Source: Leptospira licerasiae serovar Varillal str. VAR 010
Lineage (GTDB): Bacteria > Spirochaetota > Leptospiria > Leptospirales > Leptospiraceae
Assembly (NCBI RefSeq): GCF_000244755.1
Contig: NZ_AHOO02000005.1
Span: 1,364,001 to 1,428,000 of the forward strand
Length of the DNA: 64,000 bases
Direction: 5' to 3'
Positions 46,972 to 55,921 of the stretch are shown here, in pieces. The notes below the pieces were generated by a model. It made no database searches. It was not told where the DNA came from and saw only the letters and a program-made list of their open reading frames with translations. The translations under genes were made by a program, and so were the position numbers. The number at the start of each line of letters is the position of its first letter. Positions within the stretch are counted from its first letter, which is position 1.

Positions 46972-48675
46972 ATGCCTGTAAGTTCCCAATCCACAAATTC
47001 AAATCAATTGCCTTCCTATTCCGCGAGAGGTAGATATTATCGGGGCAGTTTTTTTCTCTGGAAAAAAATATTTAGTCTATTCTGGTATTATAAATTTATA
47101 AGATTGTTCCTTTCTTCCAAATCGAGAGAAGAAAGAGAATTAGAATTTTATAAATCATTGGGCATAGAGTGCAGGGACTTCTTCTTAAAAATGGGAGGAG
47201 TGTATGTAAAGCTTGGCCAATATTTCGCATCTCTTTCTCATTTATTCCCTGAAAGTTTTACAGAACCGTTGCAGGACTTGCAGGATCGTGTTCCTCCACA
47301 TCCTTTTTTAGAGATTAAGGAAAGATTTAAGAAAGAATTCGGAAAAGAGATAGCAGAAGTGTTTCCGGATATTTCCGAGGCGCCTCTTGCATCCGCGTCC
47401 ATCGCTCAAGTCCATTCGGCTACCTTTAAGGGAGAAAAAGTAGCGGTTAAAATACTATATCCGGGTATCGAAGATATTATCGAAAAGGATCTAAAAGCTG
47501 TCCGTAAGTTCCTGAAAAGGATCAATCGATTCCTGGTGACATTCGATTTCAAAACAGTTCATAAAGAAATTGCAAAGTTAGTCGGAAGAGAAACGGATCT
47601 TCGTCTGGAAGCCGAGTCTATGGATCGAATGGCCAGGTATTTTGCAGAAGAACCTGATTATGTTTTTCCCAAGCTGATCCCTGAGTGGAGCGGCAAGAGC
47701 GTTTTGACGGCTCAATTCATAGAAGGAAAACGAATCACTCAAGCAGGCACATTAAAAAAAGGACAAGCAAAGTCAAGACCAGTAGATCTTCTTATCAGGG
47801 CCTATATCCTTATGATATTCGAGTATAGGTTTTATCATGCGGATCCTCATCCGGGAAATATGATCTATACTCCGGACGAAAAACTTTGTTTTATAGATTT
47901 CGGAGCGGTAGGAGAGATTCCTCCTAGCCAAGCAATCGCTCTTAGAAAGATCATTTTATGTGCTATGACAAAGGATTATCCTGCACTTGTGGAGGCCCTC
48001 GACGAGCTCGGGCTTGTTTCTAAAAAAGCGGATAGAGAGAAGTTGGAAGAAGTGGTCCGTTATTCCATGGAAAAACTTTCCAAATTTTTATCCGATACGG
48101 ATTCGTTTAAGAATATTAAATTTGAACAGATCCATACGCCGGAAGATCTGAAGTTTCTAAAAGAAATCAATTCTAGTCTTCGCGGACTTCTCAGGATGAT
48201 CCAATTGCCGACTGCTCTTGTTCCGTTGGAAAGAGTCCTTGGTCTCCTTGTTGGGATTACCGCAAATCTGGATCCGTATCGTACTGTTTTGGATTATGGA
48301 GAAAAACCGTTTAAAAGTCTGGTCTTCCAAGGAGAGAATCAATGGCAAAAGGTTCTGGTCCAGGAAGGCGGTATCTGGGGTCAGGCAGTTTCTCTTCCCG
48401 GAGAATTATTACAAGCGGTTAAAAATTTAAACAGAGGAAAGCAGGCCTATAAACTTCCGGATCTGGAACAACATACCAAGAGGATGTATTCCTTAGGACA
48501 TCAGATCATCAGTACTGCATTCATACTTTTCGGTGTCCATTATGGAACCGATAGATTAGATAAAGGGATCGAAACTCAAGCAATGGCGGCTTACGGGGTA
48601 TCGGTTTTCTTCGGAATCCTCCTTGCTCTATCCGTTATCAAAAATAAATTCAGCTCTAAAAGGAATCGTCAGTGA
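46972..48675 (+). CDS. ABC1/UbiB-family atypical kinase
   Basis: The 567-residue protein has the UbiB-family set: KxGQ motif in [36 protein letters not shown], catalytic [11 protein letters not shown] and metal-binding IDFGAVGE. Two hydrophobic segments near the C-terminus would anchor it. In ubiquinone makers UbiB supports quinone synthesis; this organism has a menaquinone (futalosine) gene, so a lipid- or quinone-related role is only inferred. It starts four bases after the oxidoreductase and overlaps lspA. Confidence 0.88.
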   Translation: MPVSSQSTNSNQLPSYSARGRYYRGSFFLWKKIFSLFWYYKFIRLFLSSKSREERELEFYKSLGIECRDFFLKMGGVYVKLGQYFASLSHLFPESFTEPLQDLQDRVPPHPFLEIKERFKKEFGKEIAEVFPDISEAPLASASIAQVHSATFKGEKVAVKILYPGIEDIIEKDLKAVRKFLKRINRFLVTFDFKTVHKEIAKLVGRETDLRLEAESMDRMARYFAEEPDYVFPKLIPEWSGKSVLTAQFIEGKRITQAGTLKKGQAKSRPVDLLIRAYILMIFEYRFYHADPHPGNMIYTPDEKLCFIDFGAVGEIPPSQAIALRKIILCAMTKDYPALVEALDELGLVSKKADREKLEEVVRYSMEKLSKFLSDTDSFKNIKFEQIHTPEDLKFLKEINSSLRGLLRMIQLPTALVPLERVLGLLVGITANLDPYRTVLDYGEKPFKSLVFQGENQWQKVLVQEGGIWGQAVSLPGELLQAVKNLNRGKQAYKLPDLEQHTKRMYSLGHQIISTAFILFGVHYGTDRLDKGIETQAMAAYGVSVFFGILLALSVIKNKFSSKRNRQ

Positions 48676-49229
48676 AATATTTCGAAAAGAAGTTCTTAGA
48701 GGTATACCCACCTATCTTTATCATCAGCGTAATTGTCGGAACAGTCATAGATCTGGTCACAAAATACATCGCTATACTATACCTAAGACCTCATAACCCG
48801 ATCGAATTGTTAGGGGATTTTTTCCGTTTAACCCTGACCTTCAACACCGGTTTTGTGATGGGGCTCTTCCAAGGATTTCCAAGGACTTCTTTGGCCCTAA
48901 CTGCAGTTGCGATCTTGGTGCTTATAGCGTATCGTTGGAAGAATTCGGATCTAGGGCATCCTGCCGGTTGGGCCTTAGTAATGTCCGGCGCATTCGGGAA
49001 TTTTATAGATAAGTTTTTCGTAAAAATTATCGGGATCGGGGCCGAGTTTGGATTCGTAGAAAATCGTTATGAAGGAAGATTTATCGGAGTAGTGGACTTC
49101 TTGGACTTCGATTGGCCGAACTGGCTTTTGATCGACAGATGGCCTGCATTCAACTTTGCGGATTCTTGTGTGAGTGTGGGACTGGTGATCCTGATCCTGA
49201 CCATGAAAATCGAAGAGGATAAGAAGTAG
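48672..49229 (+). CDS. lspA: Lipoprotein signal peptidase II
   Basis: The 185-residue protein has four membrane helices and the LspA set: DLVTKYIA in helix 1, [12 protein letters not shown], and the catalytic aspartates in [11 protein letters not shown] and FNFADSCVS. Between them is an extra stretch of about 25 residues ([20 protein letters not shown] region) absent from the E. coli enzyme. It cleaves prolipoproteins before the lipidated cysteine. The GTG start overlaps the previous stop. Confidence 0.92.
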   Translation: MKYFEKKFLEVYPPIFIISVIVGTVIDLVTKYIAILYLRPHNPIELLGDFFRLTLTFNTGFVMGLFQGFPRTSLALTAVAILVLIAYRWKNSDLGHPAGWALVMSGAFGNFIDKFFVKIIGIGAEFGFVENRYEGRFIGVVDFLDFDWPNWLLIDRWPAFNFADSCVSVGLVILILTMKIEEDKK

Positions 49230-49231
49230 TT

Positions 49232-49759
49232 TTGAATTTCCTGCAGCTTCCCATCTGGAAAAAAATAGTTAAGAAAAAAGGAACCTCCAATCCGGAGATC
49301 ATGCGTTTCCTTCGAGAAACTTCCGTATTCGGAAAATTAAAAAGAAGGACCTTACACGAGATCGCGAGACTTGTCCATATTAGGCAATATTCCGAAGGCG
49401 AGGAAATTTTCAGACAGGGAGAGGCCGGAGCGGGATTTTATATGATCTTCGACGGCAAGGTCACGATTCGTTCCGTAAGAGACGGGGTCGAGTTAGACCT
49501 CGCTCATCTAGACCAACATTCATTTTTCGGAGAACTTTCTTTATTCTCGGAAGAAAGAAGGACTGCAACAGCGATCGCGCAAGAGCCTTCTACTTTGCTT
49601 GGATTTTTTCAACCTGATCTGAAAGAAATTATAGAGACCAAGCCTAAGATAGGGATCGAGATCCTATTAAGTCTTACGGGAGTTGTGGTAGAAAGACTCC
49701 AAAAGACGAACCAGTTATTGGAAAAAGCATACTATAAGGGCAAACAAAAAAATGCCTGA
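49232..49759 (+). CDS. Cyclic-nucleotide-binding-domain protein without HTH
   Basis: The 175-residue protein has one cNMP-binding fold (about residues 30-150): EEIFRQGEAGAGFYMIFDGKV and FFGELSLFSEERRTATAIA, the phosphate-binding cassette with GEL and the arginine. No DNA-binding domain follows, so it is not a CRP-type regulator. It may sense cAMP or cGMP and act on a partner, perhaps its operon neighbours. The start is TTG, two bases after lspA. Confidence 0.85.
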   Translation: MNFLQLPIWKKIVKKKGTSNPEIMRFLRETSVFGKLKRRTLHEIARLVHIRQYSEGEEIFRQGEAGAGFYMIFDGKVTIRSVRDGVELDLAHLDQHSFFGELSLFSEERRTATAIAQEPSTLLGFFQPDLKEIIETKPKIGIEILLSLTGVVVERLQKTNQLLEKAYYKGKQKNA

Positions 49760-50846
49760 TACGAAACCGCTCTCTACATACGTAATCCGATTTATATTTT
49801 TCTTTTTGGTCGGAGCGGCCATCGTATTTTTTTCAATCGGCTTGCAGCTTCTTATAGTGCCGATAGCTCTTTCCTTAATTTTATTCTATATATTTAATGG
49901 AACCATAAACTATTTCGAAACTATGGGAGTGCCTAGGATTGCGTCGGTCGCTATTCTTATATTCTTACTTTGCCTACCTATTTATCTAGTCGCGACCGAA
50001 GTTGCTCCTCCTATCGTTTCCACTTTGCAGCCGATCATTAAGAACTGGAAACAAGATATAGATGACGCCAAGTTTAAATATTTGGTAGTAGGTTTCCAAC
50101 TTAGATTTAATGATTACCCAGCTAGTTGGGAAGACACGATCCGTCCTGATGAATTGGTAAAACAAGCCGCCGAGTTCATTCACGCTCAGGTAAGCGGTTT
50201 AGTTTCCGTAATCCCTACGTTGATCGGATACCTAGTGGTCACTCCGTTATTTGCGTTTTTGTTTTTATTAAACGGGAACGGAGTATATAAAAATATCGTA
50301 AGTCTTGTCCCGAATCGATACTTCGAAATGACATTGATGGTGACTGCAAAGATCAACGAACAGATCACCAATTATTTGAGAAGTTTGGTGATCCAAAGTG
50401 CGATCATTACTGCGATTTCGATGATAGGATTCTATACGATCGGCTTAAAGTTCTTTTATATCTTTGCTCTATTCGCAGGGATTGCAAACTCCATTCCGTA
50501 TTTAGGGCCTATAATAGGAATGGTCCCTCCGTTGTTCATGACTTTGACCCAAGGGGCAGGGATATTCAATTCGAATACGATCAACGAAGGAATGGGAATG
50601 TATGAACTGATGGTTGCGATCCTGGTTGTGGTCCTGATCGCACAAGCGGTGGATAACTTTTTTGTACAACCCGTCATCATTTCGGACGCGGTCTCTTTAC
50701 ATCCGGTAATCGTAGTAGGTGCGGTCACCGTGGGCGGAAGTCTACTCGGGATTGCCGGAATGCTTGTTGCAGTGCCGTTAGCTGCTATCCTAAAAGTGAC
50801 GATTGCTTCTCTCTACCGATCAATGAAAGACCATAAGCTGCTTTGA
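49752..50846 (+). CDS. AI-2E/PerM-family membrane permease
   Basis: The 364-residue protein has about seven to eight membrane helices and the PerM pattern VIPTLIGYLVVTPLFAFLFL, GIANSIPYLGPIIGMVPP and NFFVQPVIISDAVSLHPVIV. Family members export or exchange small molecules or ions (autoinducer-2, sodium/proton); substrate here unknown. It overlaps the preceding gene by eight bases and ends at a terminator whose stem begins in its last codons. Confidence 0.85.
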   Translation: MPDTKPLSTYVIRFIFFFLVGAAIVFFSIGLQLLIVPIALSLILFYIFNGTINYFETMGVPRIASVAILIFLLCLPIYLVATEVAPPIVSTLQPIIKNWKQDIDDAKFKYLVVGFQLRFNDYPASWEDTIRPDELVKQAAEFIHAQVSGLVSVIPTLIGYLVVTPLFAFLFLLNGNGVYKNIVSLVPNRYFEMTLMVTAKINEQITNYLRSLVIQSAIITAISMIGFYTIGLKFFYIFALFAGIANSIPYLGPIIGMVPPLFMTLTQGAGIFNSNTINEGMGMYELMVAILVVVLIAQAVDNFFVQPVIISDAVSLHPVIVVGAVTVGGSLLGIAGMLVAVPLAAILKVTIASLYRSMKDHKLL

Positions 50847-50872
50847 GCAAAGCAGCTTATTCGATTTTCTTT
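50836..50872 (+). terminator. Intrinsic terminator overlapping stop codon
   Basis: The 10-bp stem AAGCTGCTTT / AAAGCAGCTT with loop GAGC begins inside the permease gene and is followed by a T-rich run. It may also serve the convergent symporter gene. Confidence 0.75.
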
Positions 50873-50874
50873 TA

Positions 50875-52413
50875 TTATTCCGCCCCAATCCCCAAGTAAA
50901 CTCTGACTTTTTCAGATTCGTATTTTGCCGTTGCATTTTCGTCCGGAAACAGTTTAGAAAAAATGAATGCGGAAATAAATGCTAAGGACATAGAAACGAT
51001 CGCAGGATTTTTTAAAGGGAAGATTGCCTGATCGAATTTAAAAACATCTACCCAGACCGTAGGACTGAATACTATAAACAAAGTCGACGATATCGAGCCG
51101 ATCAGAATGGAGGACACCCCGCCTACTGTGCTGAAATTTTTCCAAACAATAGATAAGAATAGTGCGGGAAAATTGCCGCTAGCTGCGATTGCAAACGCCA
51201 ATCCCACCATAAAAGCCACATTTTGATCCTTGAATAAAATCCCCATAAGAATGCTTACTAAACTGAATACAACGGTCGCCTTCTTTGCTACGGAGACTTG
51301 CTCTTTTTCCGTAGCTTTACCTTCTGTGAAAACATTAAAGTGAAGATCGTGTGAAATTGTAGAAGCAGCAGCCAATGTCAAACCTGCAACCACCGCGAGG
51401 ATTGTAGCGAATGCAACCGCAGCGATAAATCCTAAGAAAGGTGTACCTCCGAGTAATTCCGCTAAAAGTGCCGCAGCCATATTTCCGCCTTTATCAATTC
51501 CAGCGATCTGTTCTCTTCCGATCAGAACCGCAGCAGCAAAACCTACGATCGGAATGATAATATAAAAATAACCTATAAACGTAGTAGCGTAAGCCACCGA
51601 TTTTCTGGCTTCTTTTGCGTCGGGCACCGTATAAAATCTCATTAGAATATGAGGTAAACCTAATAGACCAAACATCAAGGCAAGTCCCAAAGAAATGGAA
51701 TCGATCGGACTAGAGGCAAATCCCCCCGGTTCTAATGCGGTCCTTCCGAATTTGGTCTCCACCGCTGAGAAAAGATTGTCCAAGCTGAAGCCGAATTGTG
51801 CGAGAGATAAAATTACTAGTAATGTTACGCCGAAAAGTAGAAGGCAGGCCTTGATGATCTGCACCCAGGTTGTTGCGATCATTCCCCCAAATAGAACGTA
51901 AAGTAGCATCACTCCGCCCACGATCAAGACGGCTAACTCGTAAGGTAGGCCGAACATTAGATTGATCAGTTTTCCGGAGCCGACAATTTGAGCGATAGAG
52001 TAGGTGATTGTTACCAATATCCCTCCTATGGAAGCTACGATCCGAATAGGCTTTTGTTTTAAACGAACGGCTAAAACGTCGGCAAACGTATATTTCCCTA
52101 AATTGCGCAAAGGTTCCGCAAGAAGGAACATGAGTGCAGGCCAACCTACAAGCCAGCCGACAGCGTATATGATCCCGTCGTAACCTTTTAAAGCCACCAT
52201 ACCGGATATTCCCAAAAAGGAAGCTGCGGACATAAAGTCTCCTGAAAGAGCCAAACCGTTTTGGAAACCAGTAATCGATCTGCCGGCGGCGTAAAACTCG
52301 CTGGAAGTTTTAGTCTTTTTAGCAGCCCAATAAGTAATTCCTAATGTAAGAATTACGAATATAACGAAAAATAAGACTGAGATCAAGTTCGGTTGCCCTA
52401 AAGAGGATTCCAT
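50875..52413 (-). CDS. actP: Cation/acetate symporter (SSS family)
   Basis: The 512-residue protein has about thirteen membrane helices. SEFYAAGRSITGFQNGLALSGD and the GLLGLPHILMRFYTVPDAKEARKS segment are typical of ActP. It imports acetate or a related monocarboxylate with a cation. It shares one base with the upstream DUF485 gene, its usual partner (yjcH-actP). The C-terminal helix and short tail are intact. Confidence 0.88.
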   Translation of the reverse strand: MESSLGQPNLISVLFFVIFVILTLGITYWAAKKTKTSSEFYAAGRSITGFQNGLALSGDFMSAASFLGISGMVALKGYDGIIYAVGWLVGWPALMFLLAEPLRNLGKYTFADVLAVRLKQKPIRIVASIGGILVTITYSIAQIVGSGKLINLMFGLPYELAVLIVGGVMLLYVLFGGMIATTWVQIIKACLLLFGVTLLVILSLAQFGFSLDNLFSAVETKFGRTALEPGGFASSPIDSISLGLALMFGLLGLPHILMRFYTVPDAKEARKSVAYATTFIGYFYIIIPIVGFAAAVLIGREQIAGIDKGGNMAAALLAELLGGTPFLGFIAAVAFATILAVVAGLTLAAASTISHDLHFNVFTEGKATEKEQVSVAKKATVVFSLVSILMGILFKDQNVAFMVGLAFAIAASGNFPALFLSIVWKNFSTVGGVSSILIGSISSTLFIVFSPTVWVDVFKFDQAIFPLKNPAIVSMSLAFISAFIFSKLFPDENATAKYESEKVRVYLGIGAE

Positions 52414-52724
52414 TATCTATTCTCCGAATCTAATTTAGATTTTAATACTTCTACTTCTTGGTCATGATATTTGTTGGCCCAGAGAACATACAAGAAAGTG
52501 AGTAGCCAAGAGAATAAGATCACCGACGCGCCGGCATACAATCCGTAGTTACCGGAATTTCCTAGTTTTTCCGTGACCCATTCTTTTTTTAAGGAGATGA
52601 TGAGTATAAATCCGTAATAGTTCAGGAATAGGAAAAACAATGAAATGAAACTAACTGTCCATCTGGTCCGAACTAATTTTTTAAACTCGATAGATTCGAT
52701 CAATTGATGCGCTTTTATCTTCAT
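52413..52724 (-). CDS. DUF485 membrane protein (YjcH-like)
   Basis: The 103-residue protein has two membrane helices. The pattern IEFKKLVRTRWTVSFISLFFLFLNYYGFILI and GASVILFSWLLTFLYVLWAN matches DUF485, which is found next to acetate symporters. It probably assists or regulates the symporter. The pair forms one operon. Confidence 0.85.
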   Translation of the reverse strand: MKIKAHQLIESIEFKKLVRTRWTVSFISLFFLFLNYYGFILIISLKKEWVTEKLGNSGNYGLYAGASVILFSWLLTFLYVLWANKYHDQEVEVLKSKLDSENR

Positions 52725-52756
52725 GTTGAAGTCCTTGGAACGGCGGAGAGAATAGA

Positions 52757-52762
52757 ATTATA
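52757..52762 (-). promoter_or_regulatory. Candidate -10 element for yjcH-actP
   Basis: On the minus strand the hexamer is TATAAT, a perfect -10, about 33 bases before the DUF485 start. No good -35 is seen. Confidence 0.35.
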
Positions 52763-52807
52763 CCTCCGGTTGGCAAGGATAAAAAGACTTTTAGAAATAA
52801 AACTAAC

Positions 52808-52830
52808 CCGACTCTGTGTCACAATGTCGG
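52808..52830 (-). terminator. Weak candidate hairpin after nitrilase-fold gene
   Basis: CCGAC / GTCGG stem with a 13-base loop, followed on the minus strand by a TTAGTTTTATTT stretch. Short stem. Confidence 0.3.
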
Positions 52831-52846
52831 CTATAGAAAGATCAGT

Positions 52847-53563
52847 TTAAAATAAAGCGTTGATCCCGTTTATGTTAACGGTCTTGATAATCTCTTTTTC
52901 CTGTTCGGTCTCTGCCACCTTCCAGGTGACACCTGTTGGAGTGGAAAGTAGACTTCTTCCTATCCTTTTTTTACCGAAAGGAAGGCCGTAACCGGAACTG
53001 CGCACTAAAAACATTCCATACTGGGAGGAAAGATCCGCATAATTTTTTAGATCCTGAGAATAGTCTATGCCGTTATCCGAAACGGAGTCTAAATGAAATG
53101 CCAAATTGATCCTATCGGATTTTAATTTTTCCAACTTTGATCTATCTTGGATCTCTTTGCCTGCAAAGATCCCAAAACGAAATCCTCCTAGGATCAAAGA
53201 ATCTTCTCCCGAGCCTGGGATCGCAGGGGAATCTTCGGAAGATAAACCTTTTACATCGTACCAATCCACTAATACTATATTCTGTACGATCGGAATAGAA
53301 AATCTTAATTTGCCCTCATCGTCTCTACGGAACATCCCTCCACCGAAGATCGCGCCTTTATAAACTTCTGAGATCGCATAGATCTCATCTAAGAAAGTTT
53401 TTGCACGAGAAGCCAATGATTCTGGAGAACCGTTTCCTCCGCCGGGGAAATATAACGGTAGAATTAGAAAATCCGATTTTTCCTTAGAAAGTTTAGTTCT
53501 CTGTTCTGGAGAAACCGGCTGGGATAGATCCTTTTGGAAAAGGGTAATTTTTACTGAGGTCAC
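52847..53563 (-). CDS. Nitrilase-fold protein lacking catalytic residues
   Basis: The 238-residue protein follows the carbon-nitrogen hydrolase pattern: LILPLYFPGGGN (where a catalytic Glu is expected in the PE motif), a middle IVLVDWYDVKG, GFRFGIFAGKEIQDRSK (where the catalytic Cys is expected in CYD), and RSSGYGLPFGKKRIGRSLLSTPTGV. Both Glu and Cys are missing; the lysine may remain. It is therefore likely a non-catalytic member or one with altered chemistry. The start has no strong ribosome binding site. It lies 21 bases after the large unknown gene. Confidence 0.65.
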   Translation of the reverse strand: MTSVKITLFQKDLSQPVSPEQRTKLSKEKSDFLILPLYFPGGGNGSPESLASRAKTFLDEIYAISEVYKGAIFGGGMFRRDDEGKLRFSIPIVQNIVLVDWYDVKGLSSEDSPAIPGSGEDSLILGGFRFGIFAGKEIQDRSKLEKLKSDRINLAFHLDSVSDNGIDYSQDLKNYADLSSQYGMFLVRSSGYGLPFGKKRIGRSLLSTPTGVTWKVAETEQEKEIIKTVNINGINALF

Positions 53564-53584
53564 TCTTTACCTGCGACTTTGAAT

Positions 53585-55411
53585 TTAATCGGAAAGTATG
53601 GAAGGGTCCACGCCGAAACTATCGTCTTCTCCGTCGCCGGACTCGGCTCCTGGACTTAAAATTTCCGCTTCCGGAGCGGCGCTTACAGCCTTGATGCCGA
53701 ATTCTTTTTCCATCTCTTCGGCGGAAAGCTCGGGAACTCCACCGAAAAGATCTCCATTTTCCAAACGTTCCGAAAACGCCAGAGCATAACAATAAGATTC
53801 CATAATACACTGTTTTATAGGTTTCTTATTCAATCTCTTTTTGGATTCCATCAGATCGAAAGTCATTAAAGTTTCCATATTGGTCACGATCTCTTTTTTG
53901 CCTTTCATATCCGCGATCAATTTGGAAAGAAGTTCCGCTGCCTTCTGGAAAAAATCCTTAGCGGTAACTCTTACGTTACGCGACTGTTGGCTTCTTTTAG
54001 TTTCCAGGGCGGAAGTTTTTTTGGAAGCTTCAATATAATTTGCGCCGGGGTTTTTAAGATGATTTTCCAGTTCTTTATAATATTGGTCGTAGATCCTGAA
54101 TTGTTCGTGGATTCCTCTGGTTGTCTCATAAAGATCGATCAGTTTTTCGCGGTAATCCATTTTGGATCCGCCAACGATCGTCGGTTTTAGATCTATCTTT
54201 TTGGTGGTCATTACGAAGGAATATTCCTCGTCGAACTCTTTAAAGAATAACCAAGTCAAAAAAGCCTTGTCCCCGGAAGGAAGAATATCTTGCTCTCCTC
54301 TGGCATCATGACGTTTTCTTAATTGATCCAAAGGTAAAGATCTCATGAGTTTTAAGCCGTATTTCAGCTCTTTACTCAGACCTTCTTCCGGATCGACCGG
54401 TTTTTCTTCAGTAGGTTCTTCCGTGTCTTCCTCTTCCGGATGGGCTCCACCCGAAATTTCGTCTAACTCTTCTCCCTGTTTTCTTTGGCCGAGTTTCTCT
54501 TCAGGAAGAATTCCCAGAACATTCTCCATATATGTGCTCAAAAGAGGGATGTTTTTGTCCTCACTTCTGAGTATAGCAAGATAAAGTTTATCAAAAATGG
54601 TACCGTATAGAACGTCGAATTCCTGGAGCGCTCTTTTTCTTTTAGTGTTGTAAACTGTGGCGGGTTTACCCTCCAGTTTTTCGAGAGCCTGGTAGCCCAA
54701 GGTCACAGCTTTCACATAGGAGCCTTGGAATGGATACATATAATACAATTTTTTGAATATAGAATAGAGAGGTTGCCTCACTCTAGAGACCGACACTGGG
54801 AGGTCAGGGGCTGCGTTATGCCCTTCTAAGAGTTGGTTTAGCTCGGTACTATCGTAAGCCTTGTGCATTCTGCCTAGGATCTCTATGTAAAGGGGATTTT
54901 GTCCGTCCAATTCCTTTGCGATCTTAGAAGCGTAAGCAGGGTTTCCTAAAAGATCGTTCCCTACGAAGTTCATTTCTAAAAGAGCTTTTTTTCCGGCGAT
55001 GTTCAGCTCGGACATGAAAGCGGGGAGAAGGTCGCTGGAGGAGAAAGACGTTACGCGGGAGATCCAACATTTGAATCGGACCGCCATACGATTGAAAAAA
55101 TTTCCCATCTCATCTTCTAAGGCCTTACGATCCATGATCGGGTTCGGCTTAGAAGCTACCTGTTTAGCCGACGACCTTCCTGATTGAGAGGACTGATTCT
55201 GTCTGGGGTCTCTTCCCCCGGTTTGGCTTCTTGCACCTTGGCGGATCTGGGGTTGCTCTTTCTGTTTGCGAAGAGCTTCCTCTCTTTTTTTATCCTTATC
55301 AGAGACAACTTTTCCGCCAGCAGACTGGAACTTGTCGAACATTTCCCGTCTGGCTTTATCATCTAGGTTATTAGCACCGATAGTTTTTCTGGTTTTATCG
55401 AATTCGGACAT
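53585..55411 (-). CDS. Large cytoplasmic protein of unknown function
   Basis: The protein of about 608 residues has no signal peptide or membrane helix. Residues about 15-95 are Lys/Gln/Arg/Ser-rich and probably disordered. A helical domain follows, then an acidic linker (EEEDTEEPTEEKPVDPEEG) and a second helical part, with an acidic C-terminus. I recognise no family; it may be spirochaete-specific. The ATG at 55411 is preferred over a longer frame to 55474 because AAGGAAT precedes it by about nine bases. It is divergent from a STAS gene. Confidence 0.7.
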   Translation of the reverse strand: MSEFDKTRKTIGANNLDDKARREMFDKFQSAGGKVVSDKDKKREEALRKQKEQPQIRQGARSQTGGRDPRQNQSSQSGRSSAKQVASKPNPIMDRKALEDEMGNFFNRMAVRFKCWISRVTSFSSSDLLPAFMSELNIAGKKALLEMNFVGNDLLGNPAYASKIAKELDGQNPLYIEILGRMHKAYDSTELNQLLEGHNAAPDLPVSVSRVRQPLYSIFKKLYYMYPFQGSYVKAVTLGYQALEKLEGKPATVYNTKRKRALQEFDVLYGTIFDKLYLAILRSEDKNIPLLSTYMENVLGILPEEKLGQRKQGEELDEISGGAHPEEEDTEEPTEEKPVDPEEGLSKELKYGLKLMRSLPLDQLRKRHDARGEQDILPSGDKAFLTWLFFKEFDEEYSFVMTTKKIDLKPTIVGGSKMDYREKLIDLYETTRGIHEQFRIYDQYYKELENHLKNPGANYIEASKKTSALETKRSQQSRNVRVTAKDFFQKAAELLSKLIADMKGKKEIVTNMETLMTFDLMESKKRLNKKPIKQCIMESYCYALAFSERLENGDLFGGVPELSAEEMEKEFGIKAVSAAPEAEILSPGAESGDGEDDSFGVDPSILSD

Positions 55412-55487
55412 GGACTGGATTCCTTGGAAACCGCTCTGATTGTATCTTGGCTTTCTGGCGAAATAAATCAACAAAGATACTTATTTC

Positions 55488-55518
55488 TTGACATACTCCG
55501 AATTCCTGGGCCTGTTAT
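55488..55518 (+). promoter_or_regulatory. Candidate promoter of STAS gene
   Basis: TTGACA (55488-55493) and TGTTAT (55513-55518) are separated by 19 bases. Transcription would begin at or next to the ATG at 55525, implying a leaderless message. Confidence 0.35.
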
Positions 55519-55524
55519 TTTCCC

Positions 55525-55887
55525 ATGATTCTTAAAAGTCTCGCCCGAGAAAATCACCTGGTACTTTCGGTCCAGGAGGATATCTTGATGGATAATTCCA
55601 GGGACTTTTACCTGGAGTTCGAGGATAGCGTTCAGGATGGATACCCCCCCGTAGTTAGTTTTCATTTGGGGCTCGTAAAGTTTATAGACTCTTCCGGGAT
55701 TGGTATTATCATCAAAGTCAGAAATCAGATCCGGGACCATCAAGGAACGGTGAATATATTCGGACTAAATAAGTCCCTACATTCCGTTTTTAGGCTTTCC
55801 GGTCTAGACAGAATTGTAAATCTGTACACGATTGAAGAATTTCTGGAGAAATACCCCGACTTTCGGGAATTTCTGACAGTAGAATGA
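55525..55887 (+). CDS. STAS-domain anti-sigma factor antagonist
   Basis: The 120-residue protein is one STAS domain with LGLVKFIDSSGIGIIIKVRN; the DSSG serine is the residue phosphorylated in SpoIIAA/RsbV-type proteins. It is a good candidate substrate for one of the SpoIIE phosphatases in the window. No ribosome binding site is visible before the ATG. The C-terminus has a 10-15 residue extension. Confidence 0.85.
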   Translation: MILKSLARENHLVLSVQEDILMDNSRDFYLEFEDSVQDGYPPVVSFHLGLVKFIDSSGIGIIIKVRNQIRDHQGTVNIFGLNKSLHSVFRLSGLDRIVNLYTIEEFLEKYPDFREFLTVE

Positions 55888-55921
55888 ACCGGAAACTCTT
55901 CTAAAAAGTTCCAACAAATAG

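Noticed and set aside
52813..52823. TGTGTCACA, a CRP-like half palindrome
   Set aside because: It is too short, lacks the spaced CRP form, and lies downstream rather than upstream of the nitrilase-fold gene.
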